The translations under genes were made by a program, and so were the position numbers. A stretch of 14,937 nt of DNA from Acidobacteriota bacterium (GTDB taxonomy: Bacteria > Acidobacteriota > Terriglobia > Terriglobales > Acidobacteriaceae). The notes under the pieces are model-generated. The model was not told the origin of the DNA and did no database searches. It saw nothing but the letters and a program-made list of their open reading frames with translations. Where the stretch lies: positions 1 to 14,937 of the forward strand of contig JAJZFE010000031.1 of assembly GCA_021798655.1 (NCBI GenBank), read 5' to 3'. Each line of letters begins with the position of its first letter. Positions within the stretch are counted from its first letter, which is position 1. Shown here piece after piece: positions 14,873-14,937 of the stretch.

Positions 14873-14937
14873 CTACTCGTTGTCTTCGTTCTCGCTCTGC
14901 TTCCACTTCAGCAGGTCGCCCAGCGTGGTCGAGCCGG
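14873..14937 (-). CDS. C-terminal end of a protein, possibly ribosomal protein S1 (partial)
   Basis: The window edge cuts this gene; only its last 20 codons and TAG stop are present, reading GSTTLGDLLKWKQSENEDNE. The pattern S/G-x-x-T-L-G-D-L-L-K near an acidic tail resembles the C-terminus of some bacterial S1 proteins, but 20 residues cannot prove this. GC-rich codons and a terminator right after the stop support a real, well-expressed gene. Confidence 0.55.
   Translation of the reverse strand, partial: GSTTLGDLLKWKQSENEDNE

Overview
The window is a high-GC bacterial chromosome segment made mostly of core translation and transcription genes. The long Ala/Pro/Gly linker of IF-2, the genes present and the style of the intergenic repeats suggest an Acidobacteriota member of the Terriglobus/Granulicella/Edaphobacter type. 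That placement is an inference from memory, not from a search. No phage, CRISPR, toxin or defence genes are visible, so the interest lies in gene order, intergenic structure and one damaged gene.

Layout. Positions 1-395 hold no supportable gene; they are an AT-rich non-coding stretch with a 69-bp imperfect tandem duplication and a G6-TA-C6 palindrome. A co-directional (+) run follows: ylxP (DUF503), rbfA, nrnA (DHH phosphoesterase), an ArnT/PMT-type membrane glycosyltransferase and a GNAT acetyltransferase, ending at 5437. guaB (IMP dehydrogenase) lies convergently on the minus strand (5518-7038). A divergent intergenic region then carries a promoter-like element and a textbook intrinsic terminator ahead of a second (+) run, rimP-nusA-infB (7333-13044). 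A strong terminator closes infB. Next come a palindromic intergenic element, an AT-richer minus-strand GT87-type membrane glycosyltransferase gene, another terminator, and the last 20 codons of a minus-strand gene, possibly ribosomal protein S1.

How it works together. In most bacteria rimP-nusA-(ylxR)-infB-(ylxP)-rbfA-nrnA-truB forms one operon for 30S assembly, initiation and transcription elongation. Here that operon is split into two blocks in swapped order, ylxP-rbfA-nrnA upstream and rimP-nusA-infB downstream. The two glycosyltransferase/acetyltransferase genes and guaB lie between them, and ylxR is absent from the nusA-infB gap. The terminator about 90 bp before rimP, preceded by a sigma70-like promoter, could be an attenuator for the rimP-nusA-infB operon or the end of a roughly 105-nt small RNA.

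The clearest sequence anomaly is in the GT87 gene. Two compensating one-base shifts at homopolymers (T4 at 14046-14049 and T6 at 14000-14005) replace 14 residues of a conserved K-x-T-P/transmembrane segment. Short tandem duplications with the same 14-bp period sit just 3' of both guaB and rimP.
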